Below, in pieces: positions 1 to 7,680 of a stretch of 64,000 nucleotides of DNA. The first letter of the stretch is position 1. Every line of letters begins with the position of its first letter. The stretch spans positions 93,667 to 157,666 of the forward strand of contig JADKHF010000053.1 of the NCBI GenBank assembly GCA_016721865.1. Reading direction: 5' to 3'. The position numbers and the translations under genes are program-made. Under the pieces are notes generated by a model that saw only the letters and a program-made list of their open reading frames with translations, was not told the origin of the DNA and made no database searches. The DNA is from Nitrosomonas sp. GTDB taxonomy: Bacteria > Pseudomonadota > Gammaproteobacteria > Burkholderiales > Nitrosomonadaceae.

Positions 1-1
1 A

Positions 2-91
2 ATATTTGGGCCAATTCAGATTGGTAGTGTATTTGAGCCTGTGCGCCGCGCTGACGATAACGAAAACTTGTCGGTCATATTGCGCAACTAA
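2..91 (+). CDS. C-terminal tail of an upstream gene, or front part of the EAL protein
   Basis: An open frame enters from the left edge and encodes about 29 residues including GSVFEPVRRADDNE before TAA. The FEPVRRAD stretch resembles the opening of an EAL domain. The other frame stays open from position 61 up to the next ATG at 133 and gives plausible protein (KLVGHIAQLTTIPYNN). The simplest reading is one gene, cut by the window edge and split by a one-base indel around 60-75. An unrelated short tail is the alternative. Confidence 0.35.
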   Translation: MFGPIQIGSVFEPVRRADDNENLSVILRN

Positions 92-132
92 CCACCATAC
101 CCTATAACAACAATCAGCATAGTGAACAATCC

Positions 133-759
133 ATGAGAATCGGCGATTTACTCACGGATGTTATTACACAGCCCGCCGATTTCCAATCCATTATCAGCCT
201 GGATCGCTTGTGCCGTACTGTTCATATGCTAAATTATCTGGCTTACTCGCACAAAGGTGGCGTACTTTTTTTAGATGTTGATCCAAGACATATACTGGGT
301 ATTAAAAAGGATCATGGCGCTTATTTTGAGGAAATTATTATCAAATGCGGATTGGCAACCAAGAATGTCGTCATTTCGATGTCAATTAATAGTTTTTATG
401 CCTTGCATCATACCCAGTTACTGGCTGGTTTAAACAATTATCGTCAGCGCGGCTATCAAATTGCACTCAATATCGGCTCACTGTACTCTGCTAATGGGCT
501 TCGGGATTTAATCGACAAATTATCAGCAGATTATCTGCGTATTAGCGCACCCAACACTGACACCAATCAGCATTCCAACATTAACTGGCTCTCGGCTCTT
601 AACTCTTTAACTGAACTGCAAAACTTAATTGGCGGACAAACAATACTGCAACAAGTTAAGGAAAAAAGTCAGGCTAATACCGCAACTTCTGCACGATTTA
701 ATCTGGTACAAGGTGACTATTACGACAACCTGGTTACAGATCATCTAAGATGCTTATGA
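133..759 (+). CDS. degenerate EAL-domain protein
   Basis: The 208-residue protein aligns by eye with the middle and end of EAL (cyclic-di-GMP phosphodiesterase) domains: LDRLCRTVHMLNYLAY near residues 24-39, LFLDVDPRHILG near 46-57, and an ALNIGSLYSANGLRDL stretch near 110. The EAL signature and most metal-binding acidic residues of active enzymes are not visible. I infer a regulatory or ligand-sensing EAL relative rather than an active phosphodiesterase. No good ribosome binding site precedes the ATG, and the same frame is open upstream to position 61, so the true start is probably further left and lost to a frameshift. Confidence 0.55.
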   Translation: MRIGDLLTDVITQPADFQSIISLDRLCRTVHMLNYLAYSHKGGVLFLDVDPRHILGIKKDHGAYFEEIIIKCGLATKNVVISMSINSFYALHHTQLLAGLNNYRQRGYQIALNIGSLYSANGLRDLIDKLSADYLRISAPNTDTNQHSNINWLSALNSLTELQNLIGGQTILQQVKEKSQANTATSARFNLVQGDYYDNLVTDHLRCL

Positions 760-1196
760 TAAGTATAGATTCGGCCATTAAATAGCGCCCTTTGCCATGG
801 CGAAGGCCGGGATACGGTGACTCTAAAAATTTTTTAATAGTCGAACCAATACCCGGACCAAAACAGAATGGAGTTTGAATAGCTTAACTTGCCAATCCTC
901 TTTCAGATTCTTTTCTGTATTGGAACATACTCTTCCCTATGGCATTTTTATGCGGTTCTCAGTGATTTCTCAGGAACGACTCTTCAGCGGACACGCAACC
1001 TTCTATATCTATAAAATAGATAACCATATGAATAGTTAATATTTTCATTTACCAGACCGACTCCTTAGAATGTGCTTAAGTAACAGGGTTAAATTGGTTA
1101 CCAGCAAATAGATTTATGACATTACTCTGATTGTGTGTTAGCCATATGAATCTGATAACTTGCTTATGCTTCAACGACAAATCCAAGGGGTTAATC
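760..1196. other. intergenic region, no gene seen
   Basis: AT-rich spacer with no convincing coding frame. An in-frame start at 1131 would add 22 residues in front of the PEP-CTERM signal peptide. I reject it because the added residues do not look like a signal peptide and the ATG at 1197 has the better ribosome binding site. Confidence 0.6.
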
Positions 1197-2069
1197 ATGA
1201 AATTCAAACTCAAAAGCAACTATCTCGCACAACTTGCAGCAATTGCTTTATACGCTGCATTTGTTACTGCTGCACAAGCTGCACCTGTTGTAATTGGCGG
1301 TTTTGGAACGACTTCCGCGACAATTGATGATGCAGGCTATTTTTCCTCCGAAACTCCTCTCGGTCTAAACTTTAACGGAAGGGAATTTATCAATCACGGC
1401 ACATGGGCATCCAATTGGTCGTTCAATGCCAATGGCGTGCCTGTGGCGATTGCTGATGAGGTATTTGGAAACAATCCGTTAGTTACTACAGCTTTTGGTG
1501 TAAGTAGTAGTTTAGCTGTCGTTAACAATCCAGGAAGCGGTGGTTGGAGTCGGATCGAAACGGTAAGTATTCCCGCCAATGGCCATGTCGCGATTAATAT
1601 TAATTTAACGAACAACACGGGTGCTGATGCATCAAGAGTACAATGGAGCGTTGGTTTTGATCCTGATCAAGGTTTTTCGATTGGTTTGGGATTTGGTACA
1701 ACTAATGGAATTCAAGCGCTGGGAAATACATCTGCCGTAAGCGCAACGAGCTTGGATGGGTGGTCTGTAACACTGCACAACACAACTGGCGCATCGGCAT
1801 TTGCGATCGCTCCTTATATTGATCCGATTAGTTTCTCCAATCCAATTGATCCTGCTCTCATATTAGCCTGCAGCGCAAGGAACTGGCAGTTACGGTTTTG
1901 CAAACAGTTCAATCAACTGGGTTATGATCTTGGATTCATTCCCAATGGTGATTCAGTTGCTTTTGGTTATGAATACATCCTGGCCGTCCCAGAACCGGAC
2001 ACATTTTCTATGTTACTGGCTGGTTCTGGTTTAATTGGTTTTTCAGCACGCCGTCGTAGAACACTTTAA
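1197..2069 (+). CDS. PEP-CTERM sorting domain-containing exported protein
   Basis: Predicted 290-residue secreted protein. The ATG at 1197 is preceded by AAGGGG six bases upstream and opens a classic signal peptide (basic MKFKLK, hydrophobic core, cleavage after AQA near residue 28). The body is rich in Gly, Asn and Ser with no recognised catalytic motif. The C-terminus has the PEP-CTERM tripartite signal: VPEPDTFSMLLAGSG, a short hydrophobic helix, then ARRRRTL. Such proteins are processed by exosortase (EpsH/XrtA type) and usually accompany exopolysaccharide or biofilm functions. No exosortase gene is in this window, so the sorting machinery must be elsewhere. Specific function unknown. A terminator follows. 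Confidence 0.85.
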   Translation: MKFKLKSNYLAQLAAIALYAAFVTAAQAAPVVIGGFGTTSATIDDAGYFSSETPLGLNFNGREFINHGTWASNWSFNANGVPVAIADEVFGNNPLVTTAFGVSSSLAVVNNPGSGGWSRIETVSIPANGHVAININLTNNTGADASRVQWSVGFDPDQGFSIGLGFGTTNGIQALGNTSAVSATSLDGWSVTLHNTTGASAFAIAPYIDPISFSNPIDPALILACSARNWQLRFCKQFNQLGYDLGFIPNGDSVAFGYEYILAVPEPDTFSMLLAGSGLIGFSARRRRTL

Positions 2070-2096
2070 CTATACTGGTAGTTATCAGCATTATAG

Positions 2097-2130
2097 GCCG
2101 CGGAGAATAAGCTTTCTCCGTGGCTTCTGT
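2097..2130 (+). terminator. intrinsic terminator after the PEP-CTERM gene
   Basis: An 11-bp stem (GCCGCGGAGAA with TTCTCCGTGGC, one G-T pair) encloses a six-base loop and is followed by a T-rich run. It lies 28 bases after the stop codon at 2069, as expected for a Rho-independent terminator. Confidence 0.75.
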
Positions 2131-2366
2131 TTCTAAATTCATAGACCATGTGCATTACTTGTCTGCGTAAATCCTTTGCAAGACTCTCTACTTTCTGGGG
2201 AAATTCTCTGTAAATTAGATTCTTCATCAACGATCAGGTAATTTTTCTGTGAATTCTGATTGTTCTTGAGAAAACACCTGAGCGTGTAATGCATTATTTC
2301 AAAGATCAAAAAGTTGCAAATGCAGCATCATGAATAATCTGTACCGGAGCTATAGTCATATAGCAT

Positions 2367-2648
2367 TTACGTAAAGAGAAAACGATCAGAAAGTTCACTG
2401 CCAGCAATTCTTTCCAGGTATTTTCTGGCTCTTTCACTAACTCCCGCTCCATGTTGCAGATAAGACTGCGCTGCCAGTTTTGGCGAATAATCATTGGCTG
2501 CATAACCCTGATCCTTGATCTCTTGCGAGGATAATGAAGTAACTGTGAGTTTTCCTTTGCCTAATTTAATGACAAGCAGTTTCTTACCGCTTGTTGCAAC
2601 AACAATCGCAGTATTTCGGTGTTGATTAATAATTACAGTGGGTTGCAT
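2367..2648 (-). CDS. conserved-looking small hypothetical protein
   Basis: A 93-residue protein of balanced composition, with an N-terminal part rich in beta-branched residues (MQPTVIINQHRNTAIVVATSG) and a helical, charged C-terminal half (SERARKYLERIAGSELSDRF). No family recognised and no signal peptide or membrane segment. The Shine-Dalgarno match is weak (AGGTAT about 11 bases upstream). Codon pattern and amino-acid composition favour a real gene over the overlapping alternative frame at 2306-2503. It stands alone between the PEP-CTERM gene and the tRNAs. Confidence 0.5.
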   Translation of the reverse strand: MQPTVIINQHRNTAIVVATSGKKLLVIKLGKGKLTVTSLSSQEIKDQGYAANDYSPKLAAQSYLQHGAGVSERARKYLERIAGSELSDRFLFT

Positions 2649-3035
2649 CGTTGCAGAGATACCTATTGATTATTTTTATAAGACTCAAAAATGCGATAAC
2701 AAATTGCAGCATACGATACCACTGTCTCTCCATTATTAGGAAGCAATCACAATTATTCCAACGGTTTTACACTTACCAAAACTTTCTCGCCACATCCTGC
2801 CGTCAGAATTGGATCTAAACCAAACGATGTCATCCTCAGGGCTAATCTGTTCTGATTGCTAATATATTCAAAAGCATGATGTTACGTTGATTTCCGGTTA
2901 GCATCCAAAAAGCACTAACAAGATCTGATTAAACATTATGAAATCAATAATATATAATTTCTGGTTATTCGAAAAAGCTGAATTTCTTGGTTTCTGAGGT
3001 TAGAACAAATTTGCCGTGATGTCATCTGCATTTTC
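2649..3035. other. intergenic region, no gene seen
   Basis: AT-rich spacer upstream of the tRNA promoter with no convincing coding frame or strong repeat. Confidence 0.6.
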
Positions 3036-3063
3036 TTGACAAAACGCACAGCATCTCTATAAT
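3036..3063 (+). promoter_or_regulatory. sigma-70 promoter of the tRNA pair
   Basis: TTGACA at 3036-3041 and TATAAT at 3058-3063 are both perfect consensus hexamers, separated by 16 bases. The expected transcription start is about 40 bases before tRNA-Gly, so both tRNAs are probably one transcript. Confidence 0.8.
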
Positions 3064-3111
3064 CCACCCTTTGTTTCTGAAGTGACACCAGTCACACAGC
3101 AACTTCATATT

Positions 3112-3186
3112 GCGGGAATAGCTCAGTGGTAGAGCACAACCTTGCCAAGGTTGGGGTCGCGAGTTCGAGCCTCGTTTCCCGCTCCA
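3112..3186 (+). tRNA. tRNA-Gly (GCC)
   Basis: Complete cloverleaf: acceptor GCGGGAA pairs with TTCCCGC, anticodon GCC at 3144-3146 in loop TTGCCAA, T-arm with GTTCGAG, discriminator T and encoded CCA at 3184-3186. Length 75 bases. Confidence 0.97.
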
Positions 3187-3299
3187 TTTTCCGAAGAAAA
3201 TGGCTCTTGTGAAATGTTATTTTATTGCCGGAAATCGAATAGTCGCTTACAGGCTTTTCCCCGTAAGGCTTACAACACATTTAGAAGTTATGCAATAAT

Positions 3300-3373
3300 G
3301 GCGGGGTGGCAGAGTGGTCATGCAGCGGCCTGCAAAGCCGTCTACGCCGGTTCGATTCCGACCCCCGCCTCCA
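3300..3373 (+). tRNA. tRNA-Cys (GCA)
   Basis: Complete cloverleaf: acceptor GGCGGGG pairs with CCCCGCC, anticodon GCA at 3332-3334 in loop CTGCAAA, T-loop GGTTCGATTCC, encoded CCA at 3371-3373. Length 74 bases. In many betaproteobacteria Gly and Cys are followed by tRNA-Leu. Here an integrase gene lies downstream instead. Confidence 0.97.
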
Positions 3374-3443
3374 TATCACCTTCCGCACGAATCCGATACA
3401 ATCCACAAAACACAACAAACAAGCTTGTTCACATCTAGTTTCT

Positions 3444-3477
3444 TTCCGTAGCAATCCGAAATAATCCGCTAGAAGCC
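3444..3477. repeat. candidate left attachment site of the integrative element
   Basis: A 34-base segment beginning TTCCGTAGCAAT and containing AATAATCCG lies just upstream of the integrase. An imperfect direct copy is at 12926-12958: the first 12 bases are identical, the next 13 have three mismatches, and the ends differ by one base in length. Position next to the integrase suggests attL. The imperfect match weakens this. Confidence 0.4.
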
Positions 3478-3485
3478 AGCAAAAA

Positions 3486-3537
3486 AATGTGGTAACTTGT
3501 GTGGTAACTTTTCTACCACATAAAAAGTTACCACATT
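3486..3537. promoter_or_regulatory. palindromic operator or integrase binding array abutting the int start
   Basis: AATGTGGTAACTT (3486-3498) and its exact reverse complement AAGTTACCACATT (3525-3537) frame a second GTGGTAACTT (3501-3510) and an inverted TACCAC (3514-3519). The last arm ends at the base before the integrase ATG. This leaves no normal ribosome binding site, so bound protein would occlude both promoter and start. Self-control by the integrase or by an AlpA-type protein is a reasonable inference. A related segment occurs at 12071-12104. Confidence 0.6.
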
Positions 3538-4767
3538 ATGGCTATTAAAGAATTGTTGACAGACTTGGCTTGCAAGAATGCAATCGTTGAAGGTGGCAAG
3601 ATACGTAAGTTACATGATGGCCAAGGGCTTTATCTTTGGGTATATGAAGATGGGCGCAAGTATTGGCGGTTGCGTTATAAGATCCATGACAAAGAAAAAT
3701 CTTTATCCCTGGGTGTCTATCCAGTCATAGGGTTAAAGCAAGCAAGGCAGTTTGCACAAGCTGAACGCGTCAAACTAGCAAACAATATAGATCCATCTCT
3801 TGATCGTCAGATTCATAAGCAGAGGTCAAAGGAAGCTGCTGCTAATAGTTTCAAGGCTGTTGCCTTAGATTGGCACGCAAAGCGGCATACCTGGACAAGA
3901 ACTCATGCCGAAAGTGTGTTTCGTAAACTCGAAGTAGATGTATTTCCTTATATTGGCATGTATCCGATTAGCCAGATTGAAGCGCCGCAACTACTCAACA
4001 TGCTTCGTATTATTGAAAAACGTGGATCTTACGATCTAGCGCATCGGGTGCTGGGGATATGTGGTCAGGTGTTTCGTTATGGTGTATCAACAGGCCGCTG
4101 CAATCGTGATCCTGCTGTTGACTTGAGGGGCGCACTAACTCCACACAAAAAGAAAAATCAGGCTGCTGTCAAACCTGAAGAAATGCCAGAACTATTAAGA
4201 GCCATATCCACCTATGAAAGCATAGGTGACAGACAGACGCAGCTTGCCTTGCAATTGCTGGCCTTTACCTTTGTGCGTACCAATGAACTTATTGGCGCAC
4301 TATGGACGGAATTTGATTTAAGCAATGCCCTATGGATCGTGCCAGCTACACGTATGAAGATGAGGAATGAGCACGTAGTTCCCCTCACCCGCCAAGCAAT
4401 AAATATACTGAATGAATTGAAATCCATTGCAGGTGATAGCGGATTCCTGCTCCCTGGGCGAAATCCTACTAAACCAATTAGCAATAATACATTGCTCTTT
4501 GCCCTGTACCGACTGGGATATAAAGGCAAGATGACCGGGCACGGCTTCCGGTCTGTTGCTTCCACTGCATTGAATGAATCCGGGTTATTTAGTCCTGATG
4601 CTATTGAGCGGCAATTGGCACATGGCGAAAAGAACGAAGTAAGGGGCGCATATAACCGGGCCGAATATTTACCGGAACGCAAAAGAATAATGACATGGTG
4701 GAGTGATCATTTAGAAGCATTGGAAAAGGGAGCTGATGTCATTCCATTATTCGGAAAATCGATTTGA
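3538..4767 (+). CDS. P4-type tyrosine recombinase (integrase)
   Basis: The 409-residue protein has an N-terminal arm-binding DUF4102 domain (about 1-95, KLHDGQGLYLWV and SLGVYPVIGLKQAR), a core-binding SAM-like domain (about 100-200) and a catalytic domain. Predicted catalytic residues are Arg247 (FTFVRTNEL), His335 and Arg338 (GHGFRS), His362 (LAHGEKN) and nucleophile Tyr372 (GAYNRAEYL). It should integrate and excise the element extending to about 12-13 kb. Length is normal for the P4/IntS family and the frame is intact, in contrast to most genes of the element. The ATG directly follows a palindromic operator. Confidence 0.95.
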   Translation: MAIKELLTDLACKNAIVEGGKIRKLHDGQGLYLWVYEDGRKYWRLRYKIHDKEKSLSLGVYPVIGLKQARQFAQAERVKLANNIDPSLDRQIHKQRSKEAAANSFKAVALDWHAKRHTWTRTHAESVFRKLEVDVFPYIGMYPISQIEAPQLLNMLRIIEKRGSYDLAHRVLGICGQVFRYGVSTGRCNRDPAVDLRGALTPHKKKNQAAVKPEEMPELLRAISTYESIGDRQTQLALQLLAFTFVRTNELIGALWTEFDLSNALWIVPATRMKMRNEHVVPLTRQAINILNELKSIAGDSGFLLPGRNPTKPISNNTLLFALYRLGYKGKMTGHGFRSVASTALNESGLFSPDAIERQLAHGEKNEVRGAYNRAEYLPERKRIMTWWSDHLEALEKGADVIPLFGKSI

Positions 4768-4814
4768 TTTTTTGTGTTGTCATTTTCGTGTTTAATCCCA
4801 TCCCTTTATTTTTT

Positions 4815-4841
4815 GGTCGGGCAGGTCGGGCAAGTCGGGCG
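4815..4841. repeat. three tandem 9-bp GTCGGG iterons
   Basis: Three consecutive 9-mers of the form (G/A)GTCGGGC(A/G) lie at 4815, 4824 and 4833. More GTCGGG motifs follow on both strands up to 4927. A matching set in the opposite orientation is at 11219-11245. The arrangement could be a replicase-binding iteron array or simply form terminator stems. Confidence 0.5.
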
Positions 4842-4931
4842 GAATCCACCAAACCATTATGTTCATTGGGTTCCAGCCGCCCGACTTTTTCAGAATCATC
4901 CTCATGATTAGTCGGGCACGCCCGACTTTTA
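4832..4931. terminator. two GTCGGGC stem-loops downstream of int
   Basis: AAGTCGGGCGG (4832-4842) pairs perfectly with CCGCCCGACTT (4877-4887), followed by TTTTT. AGTCGGGC (4910-4917) pairs with GCCCGACT (4920-4927), followed by TTTT. Both look like intrinsic terminators for the integrase transcript, though the first has a long loop of 34 bases. Confidence 0.5.
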
Positions 4932-5455
4932 GGGGCAATTCGGTGTTTTATGTTTCATTATTCGCCCTGCTTTTGGCAATTTCGGTATCAATTCAGAGCG
5001 GAAATAAAGCGCGGAATTATCCTGTTGCTGCCCTACCGGCAAGGGCAGAAGTGAGCAATATTTTGTTATCCGATTGCATAAATAATTATTCATTGCGCCA
5101 TTTGGTATAAAAATAATGAATCTACCCACAAAAAAAGCCAGAATTAGCACGCCGTGAAGCTGCTTCACCTGTGGATAAGAGTCCTTGAATATTGCGGTTT
5201 CTATTGGTTCGGTTGCGCTTGCCGCAATCGTACTGCATTCATAAAACCATTTATACACATGGCTTAACATCTTATTTGTGAATAGCCAGTATCAAAGAAT
5301 ACCCCCATCGGTACCCCCAATTACAAAAGCCTCCCCTGCTTTTTTTCATTCATTGCTTAATGTTTAAACAGCCAAACAGCCGCCGTTCGTGTCCGCAAAT
5401 GTCCTGCGGATTCCATAGGGTATGATTCCCAGGTTTTATGTGCAAGAATAATCCG
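4932..5455. other. non-coding spacer inside the element
   Basis: No convincing gene. Short frames on both strands lack ribosome binding sites and sensible composition. The region precedes the structured RNA candidate at 5456 and could hold its promoter. Confidence 0.5.
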
Positions 5456-5512
5456 ATCACCCCATAGCCCGGCCAGGCGACAAAGCGGCAACCTTCACCG
5501 CTTTGGGGTGAT
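5456..5512 (+). promoter_or_regulatory. structured RNA leader candidate with nested hairpin
   Basis: The 3' strand CCGCTTTGGGGTGAT (5498-5512) can pair without a gap to AAAGCGG (5482-5488) and ATCACCCC (5456-5463), leaving an 18-base bulge on the 5' side and a nine-base loop. This gives 15 Watson-Crick pairs. It lies about 20 bases upstream of a strong GAGGAGG ribosome binding site and the start at 5546, so it may control the first gene of the element. P4 satellites use a structured RNA for immunity. The comparison is by position only. Confidence 0.45.
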
Positions 5513-5545
5513 TCTGCCTGAATGGACACACTGTGAGGAGGTGTT

Positions 5546-6474
5546 ATGGTTGACCCATTGTTATGGAATACATTGAATGAAGCTGCTGATTGGCTTAGTA
5601 ATGAGACTGGCACTAAATGGAATCGTAAAAGAGTTATTGATTTCTCTATTCAGCAATACCGAGATAGAAACAAAGAAAAAAAGATGATTATCTTTATAGC
5701 TTCAAAGATGGCAAACGCATTCGTAAAGCTGAAACGTTCCTTTTTACAAAAGAGAGTTTGGCCATTACGCTTCTTCCACCAAGCCCAACTTACCTAAGCG
5801 TTAAATTTTCAGAACCTGAAACGATAGGATTGTATAGATATCGGGCAGATATAAAAGACCCGATGCCATCCAGCTATCAACCTATTGTGGGCGGCTTGGC
5901 GCGAGTGTTTAACAGCAAGATCGATTTTGCCAACCTATACCCAGAACACCTAAATGATATTTATCTTTATGGCAAAACCGCAATCAATCAGCCCCGCATT
6001 GAGTTTATGCCTAAGCTTGGGTGGGAATATGCGCTGTTTGATCCGATTAAATCCTTAACACCTGAAGAAGTTGAAAGTATCGAGAGATATTCACGAGCTT
6101 GTCACGGGTATTTGCCACATAATGCTATTGCGGAGCTTGGCGGGGCGCGTCATGCAACCATTGATATGGTGGGAATTACCAAGGGAAGTCTTGAAAAACT
6201 ATTACTCGATTACAAAGAGACGATTAATTCCGCTGAAGAAATAGAAATGGCTTCGAGAGATTTTGCCACTAATGAATTGAAAGTTCTTGAGCTGGCCAGG
6301 TGTGAATTTTGGGAATATCCCGATCCCGTCAGGCCGCCAAAGAAAGTTGCAGTAGTTGAATGGCTTAAGGAGCGAGGTATATCGCAACGAGTAGCTGAGG
6401 TAATGGATACGATTATCCGCCCACCTGCTGCAAGAATTGGCGGCAACAAGCCCCGCACCCCTGGAAGCAAGTGA
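5546..6474 (+). pseudogene. unknown element protein, split by a -1 frame change at A AAA AAG
   Basis: An open frame from the ATG at 5546 (ribosome site GAGGAGG) reads 46 residues to GAA AAA AAG at 5675-5683. The -1 frame from there is open for 263 codons to 6474 and reads sensibly across the joint (KEKK then DDYLYSFKDGKRIRK). The joined product is 309 residues. The N-terminus (LNEAADWLSNETGTKW) looks like a small DNA-binding or adaptor region. The rest is soluble and not recognised. The join is exactly the bacterial slippery heptamer A AAA AAG, so this may be programmed frameshifting, or one A may be missing from an eight-A run. No strong stem-loop follows within about 10 bases. Confidence 0.5.
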
Positions 6475-6622
6475 TCAAGCCATTCTTGAAAGCACTTCTA
6501 AAGGGTCGCACCCATACGGCGCTACCCTTTCAGTCTTCCACCCTTTTAATTATTAAGGTTTAATTCCTATCCGACCCCTTCAGACCCGAAGGGATTTGCT
6601 AACAATTTATAGGATAGGATTA
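6475..6622. other. short spacer before the AlpA-like gene
   Basis: No gene. It contains a purine-poor run and several GACCC motifs. A promoter for the alpA-hypothetical pair is likely here but I see no clear hexamers. Confidence 0.4.
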
Positions 6623-6870
6623 ATGAAACTTCTCAAATTGCCCCAAGTTCTTGGTTAACTGCAAAATCTCGCTCCACTCACTACCATGAAATAAAAATAG
6701 GGCTAATGACGCCGCCCGTGAGACTGGGCGAGCAATCTGTAGCGTGGGTTGAGAGCGAGATTCTGGCTATAAATGCGGCTCGCATCAGTGGTCAATCTGA
6801 TGAGCAAATCAAGCAGCTTGTTAAAAAATTAGTATCTGACCGCAAAGAGCTGTGCGGGGCGGCAGCATGA
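6623..6870 (+). pseudogene. AlpA-family transcriptional regulator (excisionase-like), frameshifted
   Basis: The first ten codons (MKLLKLPQVL) match the AlpA start. They hit a stop at 6656, while the -1 frame continues with LTAKSRSTHYHEIK, PPVRLGEQSVAWVESEI and a helical tail ending at 6870. AlpA proteins are about 70-85-residue winged-helix proteins that activate excision genes of P4-like prophages. One lost base near 6653 restores an 82-residue protein. The stop overlaps the next ATG (ATGA at 6867-6870), indicating translational coupling. Confidence 0.7.
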
Positions 6871-7456
6871 GCAATCAGCTAACCCCTACCGACCTGATGC
6901 ACCAGGCAAGAGATACAGCCGAAACATATTTCAATCAAGCCGTTCGCATCATTGATGAAAAGTTTGGTGAAGGTTATGCCAAAGAACACCCCGGACTTAT
7001 CGCCGGTTTCATAAAAACCGCGGCAAAAGATTTTGACACTTGCATGACACGTCAGGCACTTGATCACTTGGCAAGTGATTTTGATCGTCTGGCTGATGCT
7101 ATCGAAGGGCTGGAATTAATTCGAGCCGGTGGCAAGCCAGTGCCTGATTCGATCATTTACGAAAGTGAGCTGATTTCCTTTGTGGCAGAACGGATGCCGT
7201 CAGTTTTTTCCGCTGCTATTGAATGTTTTCATGCCCAAATGAACGCAGATCCTGCGGATGCTGATGAAATAACGGGGCGTATTGCCTTCGGTGAAGATAT
7301 CAGCTCTTTTCTGAACAAGATCGAATCGAATTTGCGAAAAATAATCCCAAGTTATTCGCCGCCTTGGATGTGAACGAACATCGCAATCGGGAGGTAAGGT
7401 TTAATGTTCCCATTGACAAACACAATCTTCTGGCTTTATTCTTTGTCCGTCATTGA
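6867..7456 (+). pseudogene. hypothetical element protein, C-terminus frameshifted
   Basis: Starts at the ATG that overlaps the AlpA stop. A GTG at 6852 would also be in frame but lies inside alpA. The first frame gives 168 acidic, helical residues (LMHQARDTAETYFNQAV, KTAAKDFDTCM) and stops at 7373. Another frame then reads NNPKLFAALDVNEHRNREV and NVPIDKHNLLALFFVRH to a stop at 7454, with better composition than the stop-proximal residues IIPSYSPPWM. A missing A in the AAAA run near 7339 would join them into about 196 residues. No family recognised. The position between alpA and the replication gene is typical of satellite accessory genes. Confidence 0.5.
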
Positions 7457-7498
7457 ATTATCAATGAACTGGTTTGACGGCCAGGTAACAGAGCGGAC

Positions 7499-7521
7499 AA
7501 CCGCTCCTAGGCGGTTTTTTT
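7499..7521 (+). terminator. intrinsic terminator immediately before a small gene
   Basis: AACCGC, loop TCCTAG, GCGGTT, then a run of T. The T-run ends one base before the ATG at 7522. In P4-type immunity regions an early terminator sits in the leader of the operon. Here it would similarly cut transcription before the replication genes. Confidence 0.7.
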
Positions 7522-7680
7522 ATGTCCGGTATTTATGGCAGCCTTTTTATGGGCGTGTCGTATGGGAGGTGCGAAAGCGCCTACTGGTACTCTGTTCCAG
7601 TCCGTCAACCTGTGCGACATGCCCACCCTGTATGCGTATGGGGTGGTTTATACAGACCACAAAAGAGGATTAAGCCATGA
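7522..7680 (+). CDS. small ORF after the terminator, possible Ash-like leader protein
   Basis: A 52-residue frame starting at ATG 7522 (MSGIYGSLFMGVSYGRC), rich in Tyr, Arg and Val. Its TGA overlaps the ATG of the next gene. A longer frame from 7404 with a better ribosome site (GGGAGGTAAGG) covers the same DNA in another register. I cannot tell which is translated. Genes of the Ash/Icd-like type occupy this place in enterobacterial P4-like elements, but no diagnostic motif supports that name here. Confidence 0.3.
   Translation: MSGIYGSLFMGVSYGRCESAYWYSVPVRQPVRHAHPVCVWGGLYRPQKRIKP

Noticed and set aside
3350..3373. tRNA-Cys 3' end considered as the attachment site
   Set aside because: I found no second copy of the tRNA 3' end near 11-13 kb.
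4859..5270. Overlapping short frames on both strands (83 and 113 residues)
   Set aside because: They cover the GTCGGG stem-loops, have no ribosome sites or family resemblance, and exclude each other.
5350..5613. 87-residue minus-strand frame
   Set aside because: Antisense to the structured leader and the start of the gene at 5546, with unlikely composition.
7404..7673. 89-residue frame with a good ribosome site
   Set aside because: It shares DNA with the frameshifted tail of the 6867 gene and the 7522 frame. Its C-terminal half is Cys/Trp-rich and unlike a folded protein. Kept only as an alternative.
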